DNA from: Palsa-506 sp963707065
GTDB lineage: Bacteria; Actinomycetota; Actinomycetes; Streptosporangiales; Streptosporangiaceae
Assembly: GCA_963707065.1 (NCBI GenBank)
Contig: CAVPPJ010000005.1
Location: 372,001-436,000 of the forward strand
Direction of reading: 5' to 3'
Length of the DNA stretch: 64,000 nucleotides
This document shows positions 10,980-19,504 of this stretch, piece after piece. Within the stretch, counting starts at the first letter, position 1. Each line of letters begins with the position of its first letter. The notes below the pieces were generated by a model that saw only the letters and a list, made by a program, of their open reading frames with translations, did no database searches and had not been told where the DNA came from. Made by a program: the position numbers and the translations under genes.

Positions 10980-11597
10980 GTGGCGTGGGTGATGTTCGAC
11001 TATGGCGGCGTCATGTCCCGCTGGCCGTCGGAGCAGGATATGACGACGATCGCGGGAGTCGCCGGTACCTCGGTCCGGCGCCTTGTGGACGCCTACTGGC
11101 AACGACGGCCGGCCTATGACCGGGCAGAACTGACGGCGGATGCCTACTGGCAGCAGATAGGCCTGCTCGTCGGCCGCAGCCAGGCATACAGCGCGGCCGA
11201 GGTCGCGGAGCTCAGCCGGCTGGATACCGACTCCTGGCTTCATCTCGAGGGCGAGACCGTGGCGCTGATCGAGGAACTGGCCCTCGCCGGGCACCGGCTC
11301 GCGATGCTGTCCAATGCGCCTGCTGACATCGCTGAGGCGATTGCCGGACTCCCGGTTGCCCGGCACTTCGAGCATCTGGTCTTCAGCTGTCAGCTGAAAA
11401 CGGCCAAGCCGGCTACCGAGTGCTTCGTCGGCGCCCTGGCGAGGCTGGGGGCGACCCCCCCGGAAGTGATCTTCATCGACGACCAGCCCGATAACGTCGC
11501 CGCGGCGGTGGCCTTGGGGATGCAGTCCATCCGCTTCACCGGCCCGGGCCAGGCGCGTGCGCTGCTGACCCAGCTGCTGGCCCGTCACCGGTGGTAG
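10980..11597 (+). CDS. HAD-superfamily hydrolase (subfamily IA)
   Basis: 205 aa. Nucleophile motif 'VMFDYGGV' has D7; the second motif-I aspartate is replaced by Gly, as in the YihX-like 'FDxGxV' branch. Motif II is 'AMLSNAP', the motif III lysine lies in 'KTAKPATECF', and motif IV is 'VIFIDDQPDNV'. A helical cap occupies about residues 15-85. Such proteins are small-molecule phosphatases or dehalogenases; the substrate is unknown. Start GTG with GGGGAG 6 nt upstream. Confidence 0.88.
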   Translation: MAWVMFDYGGVMSRWPSEQDMTTIAGVAGTSVRRLVDAYWQRRPAYDRAELTADAYWQQIGLLVGRSQAYSAAEVAELSRLDTDSWLHLEGETVALIEELALAGHRLAMLSNAPADIAEAIAGLPVARHFEHLVFSCQLKTAKPATECFVGALARLGATPPEVIFIDDQPDNVAAAVALGMQSIRFTGPGQARALLTQLLARHRW

Positions 11598-11683
11598 CGG
11601 GCAAATCGCCTTCGTGACGGAAGGTGACGCCCGTCTGGGTGTCGCGGAGCTAGCCGGCGAGGCTGCGGCGTAGGGTCGTAGTC

Positions 11684-12634
11684 GTGCTGGCGAGCCTCGT
11701 AGCTGCCATGGTGGCTGCGCTTTGCTACGGAATCGCCGCGGTGATGCAGGCAATGGCTGTTCGCGCGGCGAGCCTCCGGCCTGCTCATTCGTCAGCCGAC
11801 ACGATTCTGACCGGCGTCGATCCCGGGCTTGTGGTGCGGATGCTGCACCAGTGGCGATTCATCGCCAGCCTTGGCATCGACCTGATCGGTTTCCTGGCCC
11901 AGCTCGTGGCACTGCGGCGGCTGCCGCTGTTCGCGGTGCAGGCCATAATCGCGGCGAATCTCGCGGTCACGGCGGTATTCGCTTCCTGGCTGATGCACAT
12001 CATGCTCACCTGGCGGGAATGGCTGGCGGTCGCGGGCGTGGTGACCGGCGTCGGCCTGCTGGGATCCTCGGCGGGCTCCGAGGGCGCGGCCCGGGTGAGC
12101 TCGGCCTTTCAGCTGGCCCTGATCGTGGCGGTGGCAGGCATCGCGCTGGCTGGCCTGGCAGCTGCCCGGCTGCCGAATCCGGCGCGGACCCCGGTGCTCG
12201 GGGCGGTGGCCGGGCTCGGATACGCCGTGCTCGCGGTCGCGGCCAGGATCCTGCCCGGGTTCACGCCGCAGCAGCTGGTCCGCTCCCCGGCCAGCTATGC
12301 GCTGGCGGCGGCCGGAATCGTGTCGTTCATGCTCTACGCCGCGGCGCTGGAGGGCGGCAGCGTGACGGTAGCGACGGCCGCGGTAGTGCTCGCCGAGACA
12401 ACTCCGCCCGCCATCGTCGGCGTGATCTTCCTCGGCGACACGACCAGGCACGGGCTGACCGGCGTTGCCGCGCTCGGGTTCGGCCTCGCCGTGGTGTGCG
12501 CGGTCGCGCTGGCCAGGTTCGGCGAGGCGACCGAGCAGCAGCGGGCCGAGCCGGAGTCGGAGTCGGAGTCCGAGTCGGCGGCGGCGCAGCTGCGGGCCGC
12601 CGGGCGCGACCCGAGCGCATCGACGGCCTGCTGA
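11684..12634 (+). CDS. DMT/EamA-like integral membrane transporter
   Basis: 316 aa with about nine to ten hydrophobic segments through residue 285 and paired half-repeats typical of the drug/metabolite transporter superfamily. The soluble tail carries an acidic Ser-Glu stretch encoded by GAGTCG repeats near 12555-12580. The substrate cannot be inferred. Start GTG: TAGGGT lies 7 nt upstream, suggesting leaderless transcription. A second protein of the same general type is encoded at 43200-44090. Confidence 0.8.
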   Translation: MLASLVAAMVAALCYGIAAVMQAMAVRAASLRPAHSSADTILTGVDPGLVVRMLHQWRFIASLGIDLIGFLAQLVALRRLPLFAVQAIIAANLAVTAVFASWLMHIMLTWREWLAVAGVVTGVGLLGSSAGSEGAARVSSAFQLALIVAVAGIALAGLAAARLPNPARTPVLGAVAGLGYAVLAVAARILPGFTPQQLVRSPASYALAAAGIVSFMLYAAALEGGSVTVATAAVVLAETTPPAIVGVIFLGDTTRHGLTGVAALGFGLAVVCAVALARFGEATEQQRAEPESESESESAAAQLRAAGRDPSASTAC

Positions 12635-12718
12635 CCCGCCATGGCCGCCTGGCCGGCCCGGAATTGCCGCGTCAGCCCGTTGCGCTAGCCGCGCCAGCAT
12701 GGCCCCGGATCCACCACG

Positions 12719-14569
12719 TCAGCCGGACGGATCCGCTGCCGGGACCGGGGTGAAGACCGGGTAGCTCTCACCCTCGGGCGGATGCACGAAGCTTGCGGCC
12801 ACGCGCTGCCCTGCGCGCAAGGCGGCGATCGCAGCAGGGCTGGTGCTCGTCAGGCCGGTGTGCAGCCACGGTCCCTCGTCCAGCTCGACCAGCGCCAGCA
12901 CGGTGCGGGCCGGCTGGCCGGGCGGGCTGGCCCGGGGGTGCAGCACAGCCCAGCTGACGAGCGTCCCGTGCCCGCTGGCCGCCGCCCAGCCGGGATCCTC
13001 GCCGTCGCAGCCGTAGCAGCCGCCGGCCTCCGGGGCGAGCCAGCGTCCGCACTTCGCGCAGCGGCGGATCAGCAGCCGGTCCGCCGCCGCCGCGTCGAAG
13101 AACGGGGCGGATCGTTCATCCCGCCTGATGATCCCGGCCGGCGCCGCGGTGACCTGACCTTCCCGCCCGGCGGCGGCGCTTGCGGCCTTCGGCCCGCCGC
13201 CTGCCGTGCTGGCTGTCCTGGCCGTGCCCGCTGGTGCTCGGCTGGCTGTCCCGTCAGTGCCCGCTGTGCTGGCTGTCCTCGCCGTGCCCGCGGTGCTGGC
13301 CGCCCCGGCAGTGCCCGTTGCCTCAGCCGCGGGCATGCGAGCTGCGGGCATATCAGGTCCGGGGATACGGATTCCGGCCTGCGAGCCGCGGGCATGGGGG
13401 CTCAGGATCAGGGTCGCGTGGTGGTCCAGGATGCCGCCGTTCCCGCTCACCAGGATCACGTCCGTGCTGGCCGACTGGCGCGCGCCGCCGTCGTTCCTGG
13501 CCTGGATGACCGCCTCAGACAGCGGCGTGAAGCCCCACATGTAATAAGCGGACAGCTGGCCGCCGCCGGTATTTACCGGCAGGGAGCCGCCGGGCCCGAG
13601 CGCGCCGCTGGCCGCGAGCCCGCCGCCCTCGCCTTTCGCGCAGAACCCGTAGTCCTCCAGCGAGACGAGCACCGTGTAGGTGTAGCAGTCATAGAGCTGG
13701 CACATGGATACGTCGGCAGGCCCGATCCCGGCCATGCCCAGCGCGGCCGGACCCGCCTGGGCAGCTCCCGTCACCAGCCCGAACCCGCTGCCCCGGGCCG
13801 GCTGGTACCCGGGGTGGCCCTGCCCCCAGCCCCAGACGTGCACCGGCGGCCGCGGCGCGGCGGCGGCCCGCTCGGCGGTGGTCACGATGACCGCGATGCC
13901 GCCGTTGGAGACCAGCGAGCAGTCGAGCAGGTGCAGCGGCTCGGCGATCCAGCGGGACGCCTGATGGCCGGCCAGCGTCAGCGGCTCGCGCAGCTGCGCG
14001 AGCGGGTTCCCGGCCGCCCACTGCCGCTGCGCGACCGCGATCGCGCCCAGCTGCCCGCTCGTGGTGCCGAACCTTTCCATGTGCCGCCGCGCCGCCAGCG
14101 CATAGCGGGCGGTGACACTGCGGTACCCGTAACCGGCGGCCAGCCCGGCCAGGCCACGGCGCTCGGCCGGCTCGCCGGCCCCGCCGGTGGTGCCGAATGC
14201 GGTTCCCGCGGGCACCCCCCGGCGCCGTGGGGCATCAGCGAAAACGCAGGCCACGTACCTGGCCGCGCCGCTGGTCACGGCAAGCGCGGCAATCTCGACG
14301 GCGGCGCAGGCGGACGCGCCGAAGCTGCTGACCGTGGCCAGCAGGCGCAAGTCCCGCAGGCCGAGCGCGGCGGCAAGGCTCACGTCGAGCCCGCCGGTGA
14401 TGCCCGGGCAGATGAGCAGGCCGTCGAGATCGGCGGTTGCCAGCCCGGCGTCCGCCAGCGCCCGCCGCACCGCGTCAGCGGCCAGCCGCCGCGGGCTCCG
14501 GCCGTAGACCTTGCCGAGGTCGGTCATGCCGAGGCCGGTGATCGCCGCGCCCGCGTTCCGCTCGCTCAC
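12719..14569 (-). CDS. SCP2-thiolase-like aldolase fused to a DUF35 acyl-CoA-binding domain
   Basis: 616 aa. Residues about 5-395 form a lipid-transfer-protein type thiolase with 'DCYTYTVLVSLEDYGFCAKG' and 'NTGGGQLSAYYMWG'. This is the family of Ltp2-type retro-aldolases that cut steroid side-chain CoA thioesters, and the usual thiolase catalytic-Cys motif is not evident. A low-complexity Ala/Thr/Gly linker (about 405-470) joins it to a DUF35 domain (about 485-612) with a zinc ribbon 'CAKCGRWLAPEAGGCYGC' and an OB fold. In known systems the two parts are separate interacting proteins. The GTG start has AGGAAGG 9 nt upstream; a TTG 51 bp further out also leaves the frame open. Confidence 0.85.
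   Translation of the reverse strand: MSERNAGAAITGLGMTDLGKVYGRSPRRLAADAVRRALADAGLATADLDGLLICPGITGGLDVSLAAALGLRDLRLLATVSSFGASACAAVEIAALAVTSGAARYVACVFADAPRRRGVPAGTAFGTTGGAGEPAERRGLAGLAAGYGYRSVTARYALAARRHMERFGTTSGQLGAIAVAQRQWAAGNPLAQLREPLTLAGHQASRWIAEPLHLLDCSLVSNGGIAVIVTTAERAAAAPRPPVHVWGWGQGHPGYQPARGSGFGLVTGAAQAGPAALGMAGIGPADVSMCQLYDCYTYTVLVSLEDYGFCAKGEGGGLAASGALGPGGSLPVNTGGGQLSAYYMWGFTPLSEAVIQARNDGGARQSASTDVILVSGNGGILDHHATLILSPHARGSQAGIRIPGPDMPAARMPAAEATGTAGAASTAGTARTASTAGTDGTASRAPAGTARTASTAGGGPKAASAAAGREGQVTAAPAGIIRRDERSAPFFDAAAADRLLIRRCAKCGRWLAPEAGGCYGCDGEDPGWAAASGHGTLVSWAVLHPRASPPGQPARTVLALVELDEGPWLHTGLTSTSPAAIAALRAGQRVAASFVHPPEGESYPVFTPVPAADPSG
13190..13345 (-). repeat. Low-complexity linker repeats in the thiolase-DUF35 gene
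   Basis: Irregular repeats of GCTGTCCTGGCCGTGCCCG-like units (plus-strand reading) encode alternating Ala, Thr and Gly residues such as TAGTARTAS. They coincide exactly with the interdomain linker, so copy changes should only alter linker length. Confidence 0.75.
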
Positions 14570-14819
14570 GGGTACCGCCTTCCTGGCCCGCGGCCCCCGT
14601 AACGGCACGTCCTGCTGCAAGCACCGCCAAGATACATAACGAGCACGCCCCGGAGCCCTCCCGTCACCAGCGAAATAAGTGAGGTATTTAGTCCTAGTTT
14701 GTCCAGTGCGGCGGACCGGTGTCGTGTCGAAGCGCGTCCTGGCCGGCAGCTGGCTGATATTCTGATGGTCCGTGGACCTGCGGAATTTACCGCATCGTTA
14801 ACAACCACGGGAGCATCAC

Positions 14820-16532
14820 TTGGCTGCGGCACCGTACGCATCACGGCCAGTTTCCACCAAGCATCTCTTCGTCACCGGGGGCGTGGCGTCCAGTCTCGGC
14901 AAGGGCCTCACCGCCTCGAGCCTCGGGCGGCTGCTCAAGCTGCGGGGACTGCGGGTCAGCATGCAGAAGCTCGACCCGTATCTCAACGTCGATCCCGGCA
15001 CGATGAACCCCTTCCAGCACGGCGAGGTGTTCGTCACCGATGACGGCACGGAGACCGACCTGGATGTCGGGCATTACGAGCGGTTCCTCGACATCCAGCT
15101 GCGCGGCTCGGCGAACGTCACGACCGGGCAGATCTACTCTCATGTGATCGCGAGGGAACGGCGCGGTGACTACCTGGGCGACACGGTCCAGGTGATCCCG
15201 CACATCACCAACGAGATCAAGTCCCGCATCCGGCAGATGGCCGGCCCTGATGTGGACGTGGTGATTACCGAGGTCGGCGGCACGGTCGGAGACATCGAGT
15301 CGCAGCCGTTCCTGGAGGCGATCCGCCAGATCCGGCACGAGATCGGCCGGGACCGCTGCTTTTTCCTGCACGTGTCGCTACTGCCCTACATCGGGCCCTC
15401 GGGTGAGCTGAAGACCAAGCCGACGCAGCACTCGGTGGCCGCGCTGCGCAGCATCGGCATCCAGCCCGACGCGATCGTGTGCCGCTCGGACCGGCCGATC
15501 AGCGGCGGCCTGAAGCGCAAGGTCAGCCTGATGTGCGACGTCGACGAGGAGGCCGTGGTGTCGGCGCCGGACGCGCCGTCGATCTACGACATCCCCAAGG
15601 TGCTGCACGCCGAGGGCCTGGACGCCTACGTGGTGCGCCGGCTCGGGCTGCCGTTCCGCGACGTCGACTGGACCGACTGGGATGATGTGCTGCGCCGGGT
15701 GCACAACCCGGCCCACGCGGTCACGATCGCGCTGGTCGGCAAGTACGTCGACCTGCCGGACGCTTACCTGTCCCCGGCCGAGGCGCTGCGCGCGGGCGGG
15801 TTCGCCAACGATGCCCGCGTCAACATCCGCTGGGTGACCAGCGACGACTGCCAGACCCCCGAGGGGGCGGCCCGCCAGCTCGACGGCGCTGACGGGGTGC
15901 TGGTGCCCGGCGGTTTCGGCGTGCGCGGCATCGAGGGAAAGATCGGCGCGGTGCGGCATGCCCGCACGCACGGCATCCCGGTGCTCGGGCTGTGCCTCGG
16001 CCTGCAGTGCATGGCCATCGAGGTCGGCCGCGACCTGGCCGGGCTGGACGGGGCCAATAGCGCGGAGTTCGAGCCCGGGACCCCTTACCCGGTGATCGCG
16101 ACCATGGCGGACCAGGAGGACGTGGTGGCAGGGGAGCGGGACATGGGCGGGACCATGCGGCTCGGCCTCTACCCGGCCCTGCTGGCCGAGGGCAGCCTGG
16201 TGCGCGAGCTGTACGGCACCGATCTGGTGCAGGAACGGCACCGGCACCGCTACGAGGTCAACAACGCCTACCGGGAGGTGCTGGAGCAGGCCGGGCTGGC
16301 CTGCTCCGGGACATCACCGGACGGGCGGCTGGTCGAGTTCGTGGAACTGCCGCGCAGCGTCCACCCCTACTTCGTGGCCACCCAGGCGCATCCCGAGTTC
16401 CTGTCCCGGCCGACCCGCCCGCACCCGCTGTTCAGCGGGCTGGTGGCCGCGGCGCTGGTGCGGGCCGGGCTGGTGGCCGCGGCTGACCCGGCCGACGGGG
16501 CAGCGGGCCAGAGGGCGGCTGCGAGCGCGTAG
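14820..16532 (+). CDS. pyrG: CTP synthase
   Basis: 570 aa. It aminates UTP to CTP using glutamine and ATP. The synthetase domain (about 14-280) starts with 'KHLFVTGGVASSLGKGLTAS' and has the metal/UTP motifs 'LDPYLNVDPGTMNPFQHGEV' and 'TEVGGTVGDIES'. The class I glutaminase domain (about 300-545) has 'VPGGFG', the catalytic Cys in 'LGLCLGLQ', and the His-Glu pair in 'QAHPEF'. Start TTG with GGGAG 6 nt upstream. A TATTCT -10-like box lies near 14758, but no clear -35 was found. The tail after residue 550 is Ala-rich and not conserved. Confidence 0.98.
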   Translation: MAAAPYASRPVSTKHLFVTGGVASSLGKGLTASSLGRLLKLRGLRVSMQKLDPYLNVDPGTMNPFQHGEVFVTDDGTETDLDVGHYERFLDIQLRGSANVTTGQIYSHVIARERRGDYLGDTVQVIPHITNEIKSRIRQMAGPDVDVVITEVGGTVGDIESQPFLEAIRQIRHEIGRDRCFFLHVSLLPYIGPSGELKTKPTQHSVAALRSIGIQPDAIVCRSDRPISGGLKRKVSLMCDVDEEAVVSAPDAPSIYDIPKVLHAEGLDAYVVRRLGLPFRDVDWTDWDDVLRRVHNPAHAVTIALVGKYVDLPDAYLSPAEALRAGGFANDARVNIRWVTSDDCQTPEGAARQLDGADGVLVPGGFGVRGIEGKIGAVRHARTHGIPVLGLCLGLQCMAIEVGRDLAGLDGANSAEFEPGTPYPVIATMADQEDVVAGERDMGGTMRLGLYPALLAEGSLVRELYGTDLVQERHRHRYEVNNAYREVLEQAGLACSGTSPDGRLVEFVELPRSVHPYFVATQAHPEFLSRPTRPHPLFSGLVAAALVRAGLVAAADPADGAAGQRAAASA

Positions 16533-16586
16533 CCGCGGCCGGGCAGGACAGAGCCGCATCAAAACCATGAGGCAGGAGTGCCTGAC

Positions 16587-17219
16587 GTGACCGATGCCGC
16601 CGGCGCCGCGGACATCCGCGATGTGCCTGAGCACTGGCCGGTTGCCTCGTCGGCTGAGCTGGCCCGCGGCTCCCTGCTGCGGATGCGCACGGACACGGTA
16701 CGCATGCCCGGCGGCGGGACGGCGGACCGGGAGATCGTCGAGCACCCGGGCGCGGTGGCCGTGCTCGGCCTGGACGAATCCGGCCGGGTGCTGATGATCC
16801 GCCAGTACCGGCACCCGGTCGGCCGCCTGCTCTGGGAGATCCCGGCGGGCCTGCGGGACAAGCCGGGCGAGCCGCTGCTGGCGGCGGCCGAGCGCGAACT
16901 GCTGGAGGAAACCGGTTACCGGGCGGCGGACTGGCGGGTGCTCGTCGACTTCTTCACCTCGCCGGGATTCAGCACGGAACGCCTCAGGATTTTCCTGGCC
17001 AGGGGCCTGACGCAGGTCCCGGAGACCGGACGGGAGTACGTTCGACGCGACGAGGAGGCGCACCTGGAAGTTGCCTGGGTGCCGCTGGAAACGGCACTGG
17101 CCGGGATTCTGGCCGGTGACCTGCATAACGGCGTGGCTGCGCTGGGTATCTTGTCCGCGTATGCCGCCCGGCGCGGCGGCTTCGAGGCGCTGCGGTACGC
17201 GGCTGCGCCGGAGCGCTGA
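16587..17219 (+). CDS. Nudix hydrolase, ADP-ribose pyrophosphatase type
   Basis: 210 aa. The Nudix core 'GEPLLAAAERELLEETGY' with REx2EE binds the divalent metal, and the flanking 'QYRHPVGRLLWEIPAG' is characteristic of ADP-ribose pyrophosphatases (NudF/Rv1700 type). It would hydrolyse ADP-ribose to AMP and ribose-5-phosphate. The GTG at VTDAAG is preferred over one 9 nt earlier because AGGAG ends 8 nt before it. It follows pyrG by 54 bp, the same order as in Mycobacterium. Confidence 0.93.
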   Translation: MTDAAGAADIRDVPEHWPVASSAELARGSLLRMRTDTVRMPGGGTADREIVEHPGAVAVLGLDESGRVLMIRQYRHPVGRLLWEIPAGLRDKPGEPLLAAAERELLEETGYRAADWRVLVDFFTSPGFSTERLRIFLARGLTQVPETGREYVRRDEEAHLEVAWVPLETALAGILAGDLHNGVAALGILSAYAARRGGFEALRYAAAPER

Positions 17220-17301
17220 CCGGGCGGCCGCGAGTTGGGCTCGGAGGGGATTGGCCCGGCAAGGAAGCCGGGCAGCCCTGCGCAGGAAAGGACGGTAAGC
17301 C

Positions 17302-18417
17302 ATGAAGGTGGGCGTTCCCAAAGAGGTCAAGAACAACGAGTACCGGGTCGCGATCACGCCGTCCGGCGTGCACGAGCTTGCCCGCGCCGGGCACCAGGTC
17401 TATGTCCAGCAGGACGCGGGCACCGGTTCGGCCATCCCGGACGCGGACTTCGTCACGGCCGGGGCGCAGATCCTGCCGACTGCCGATGACGTCTGGCAGG
17501 CCGGTGACCTGATCCTGAAGGTCAAGGAGCCGGTCGCCGAGGAGTACCACCGGATGCGCAAGGGCCAGGTGCTGTTCACCTACCTGCACCTGGCGGCCTC
17601 CCGCCCGTGCACGGATGCGCTCCTTGAGTCCGGGATCACCTCGATCGCCTACGAGACCGTCCAGCTGCCCGACGGCTCGCTGCCGCTGCTGGCACCGATG
17701 TCGGAGGTGGCCGGCCGGATGGCCCCCCAGTGCGGGGCTCATCACCTGCAGAGCGATGGCGGCGGCCGCGGGGTGCTGATGGGCGGCGTCTCCGGCGTCT
17801 ACGCCGCCAAGGTCGTGGTGCTCGGGGCCGGCGTCTCCGGCATGAGCGCCGCCGCGATCGCGCTCGGCATGCAGGCCGAGGTCCTGCTGATCGACAAGAA
17901 CATCGCCAGGCTGCGCCAGGCTGACGCCATCTACCAGGGGCACTGCCAGACAGTGGCATCGAACAGCTACGAGATCGAGCGCGCGGTGATCGACGCCGAC
18001 CTGGTCATCGGCGCGGTGCTGGTGGCGGGCGCCAGGGCGCCGATGCTGGTCTCCAACGAACTCGTGTCCCGGATGAAGCTGGGGTCGGTGCTGGTGGACA
18101 TTTCCATCGACCAGGGCGGCTGCTTCGAGGATTCCCATCCGACGACGCACGCGGACCCGACCTACCGGGTGCACGGGTCGGTGTTCTACTGCGTGGCCAA
18201 CATGCCGGGCGCCGTGCCGCATACCTCCACCTATGCGCTGACTAACGTGACGCTGCCGTACGTGGTGGAGATCGCCAGCCGGGGCTGGCGGGCCGCGCTG
18301 CGTGCGGACCAGCCGCTCGCGCTCGGGCTGAACACCCATCTGGGCGCCGTCACCTGCCCGCCGGTGGCCGAGGCGCACGGCCTGCCGCTGACGCCGGTCA
18401 GCGAGGTGCTCAGCTGA
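17302..18417 (+). CDS. ald: Alanine dehydrogenase
   Basis: 371 aa, standard length. It reversibly deaminates L-alanine to pyruvate with NAD. 'MKVGVPKEVKNNEYRVAITP' opens the N-terminal catalytic domain. Substrate residues lie in 'LFTYLHLAA' and 'SEVAGRMAPQ', and the Rossmann motif 'VVVLGAGVSGMSAAAIALGM' is in the centre. 'AHHLQSDGGGRGVLMGGVSGV' matches the Ald/PNT signature region except for small changes. A GGAAAGGA ribosome site precedes the ATG. In this genome it sits between the Nudix gene and xerD, where mycobacteria lack it, so it is an insertion into the conserved order. Confidence 0.97.
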   Translation: MKVGVPKEVKNNEYRVAITPSGVHELARAGHQVYVQQDAGTGSAIPDADFVTAGAQILPTADDVWQAGDLILKVKEPVAEEYHRMRKGQVLFTYLHLAASRPCTDALLESGITSIAYETVQLPDGSLPLLAPMSEVAGRMAPQCGAHHLQSDGGGRGVLMGGVSGVYAAKVVVLGAGVSGMSAAAIALGMQAEVLLIDKNIARLRQADAIYQGHCQTVASNSYEIERAVIDADLVIGAVLVAGARAPMLVSNELVSRMKLGSVLVDISIDQGGCFEDSHPTTHADPTYRVHGSVFYCVANMPGAVPHTSTYALTNVTLPYVVEIASRGWRAALRADQPLALGLNTHLGAVTCPPVAEAHGLPLTPVSEVLS

Positions 18418-19385
18418 CCAGCGTCGCCAGCGCGGTCCGCCGGTACCTCGATCACCTGATGGTCGAGCGCGGCCTCGCCGCGCACACGCTGGAGGCCTAC
18501 CGCCGCGACCTGGACCGGTACGCGGCCGCGCTCGCGGCCCGCGGCCGGATGGTGATCGGCGAGGTCACCACCGGCGACGTGGCGGCGTTCCTGGCCGGGC
18601 TCCGCGCGGGCGACGCGGAACACCCGCCGCTAGCCGCAAGCTCGGCCGGGCGCGCCGTGGTCGCCGTGCGCGGACTGCACGCGTTTGCCGCGGCGGAGGG
18701 GCTGACCAGGGAGGACCCGGCCCGCCCGGTCCGCCCGCCGGCCCCGCCGCGGCGGCTGCCGAAGGCGATCTCCGTCACTGAGATCGAGCGCCTGCTCCAG
18801 GCGGCCGGCGCGGGCGACGGCCCGGCGCCGCTCCGGGACCGGGCACTGCTGGAGCTGCTGTACGGCACCGGGGCGCGGATCTCCGAGGCGATCGGCCTGG
18901 ACATTGACGACCTGGACCTGGTCCTCGGCGACGACCCGGCCCGGGTGCCCGCCGCGGTCCGGGTGCCCGCCGCGTTCCGGCTGGCGGGCAAGGGCGGCCG
19001 GCAGCGGATGGTGCCGGCCGGCAGCTACGCCCGGGAGGCACTGGAGGCGTACCTGGTCAGGGCCAGGCCCACGTTCGCGATGGCGGCCCGCCGCGGGCCG
19101 GCCAGCCCGGCGGTGTTCCTGAACGCTCGCGGCGGCCGGCTGACCCGGCAGGGCGCCTGGGCGGCACTGCGGGCCGCGGCCGGGCGGGCTGGCCTGGCCG
19201 AGGTATCGCCGCACACGCTGCGCCACTCGTTCGCCACCCACCTGCTGGACGGCGGTGCTGACGTCCGCGTCGTGCAGGAACTGCTCGGCCACGCCTCGGT
19301 CACCACCACGCAGGTCTACACTCTGGTGACGGTGGACAGGCTCCGCGAGGTGTATGCGGCCGCGCACCCGCGTGCGCTCGGCTGA
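18414..19385 (+). CDS. xerD: Tyrosine recombinase XerD, probable CTG start
   Basis: About 323 aa. The N-terminal SAM-like core-binding domain (about 1-105) is followed by the catalytic domain with Arg in 'GTGARISEAIGL', Lys in 'GKGGRQR', 'HTLRHSFATHLL', 'LGHASVTTTQVY' and the nucleophile Tyr. It resolves chromosome dimers at dif with XerC/FtsK. The first ordinary start (ATG at 18459) would remove 'RRYLDHL', which is conserved in XerD proteins. No ATG, GTG or TTG lies upstream in frame. A CTG at 18414 overlaps the ald stop (CTGA) and has GAGGT 7 nt upstream, so it is taken as the start. An unusual VPAA-rich insert lies before the catalytic lysine. Confidence 0.9.
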   Translation: MTSVASAVRRYLDHLMVERGLAAHTLEAYRRDLDRYAAALAARGRMVIGEVTTGDVAAFLAGLRAGDAEHPPLAASSAGRAVVAVRGLHAFAAAEGLTREDPARPVRPPAPPRRLPKAISVTEIERLLQAAGAGDGPAPLRDRALLELLYGTGARISEAIGLDIDDLDLVLGDDPARVPAAVRVPAAFRLAGKGGRQRMVPAGSYAREALEAYLVRARPTFAMAARRGPASPAVFLNARGGRLTRQGAWAALRAAAGRAGLAEVSPHTLRHSFATHLLDGGADVRVVQELLGHASVTTTQVYTLVTVDRLREVYAAAHPRALG

Positions 19386-19425
19386 TCAGGCCGCATGCCC
19401 ATTTTCGCGGAAACGGTGAGTCGGC

Positions 19426-19455
19426 TTGCCGTGACCTTGGCCAAAGCCCTAGAGT
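19426..19455 (+). promoter_or_regulatory. Promoter before parA
   Basis: TTGCCG and TAGAGT are separated by 18 bp, ending 49 bp before the parA start. It is the only intergenic space of note between xerD and the segregation genes, so this promoter probably serves parA, the small ribbon-helix-helix gene and perhaps scpAB. Confidence 0.45.
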
Positions 19456-19504
19456 CCCGGGCATCGGCCGCATTGCGTGCGGCTGCCGGGGAGGTGCAGC
19501 AGCT

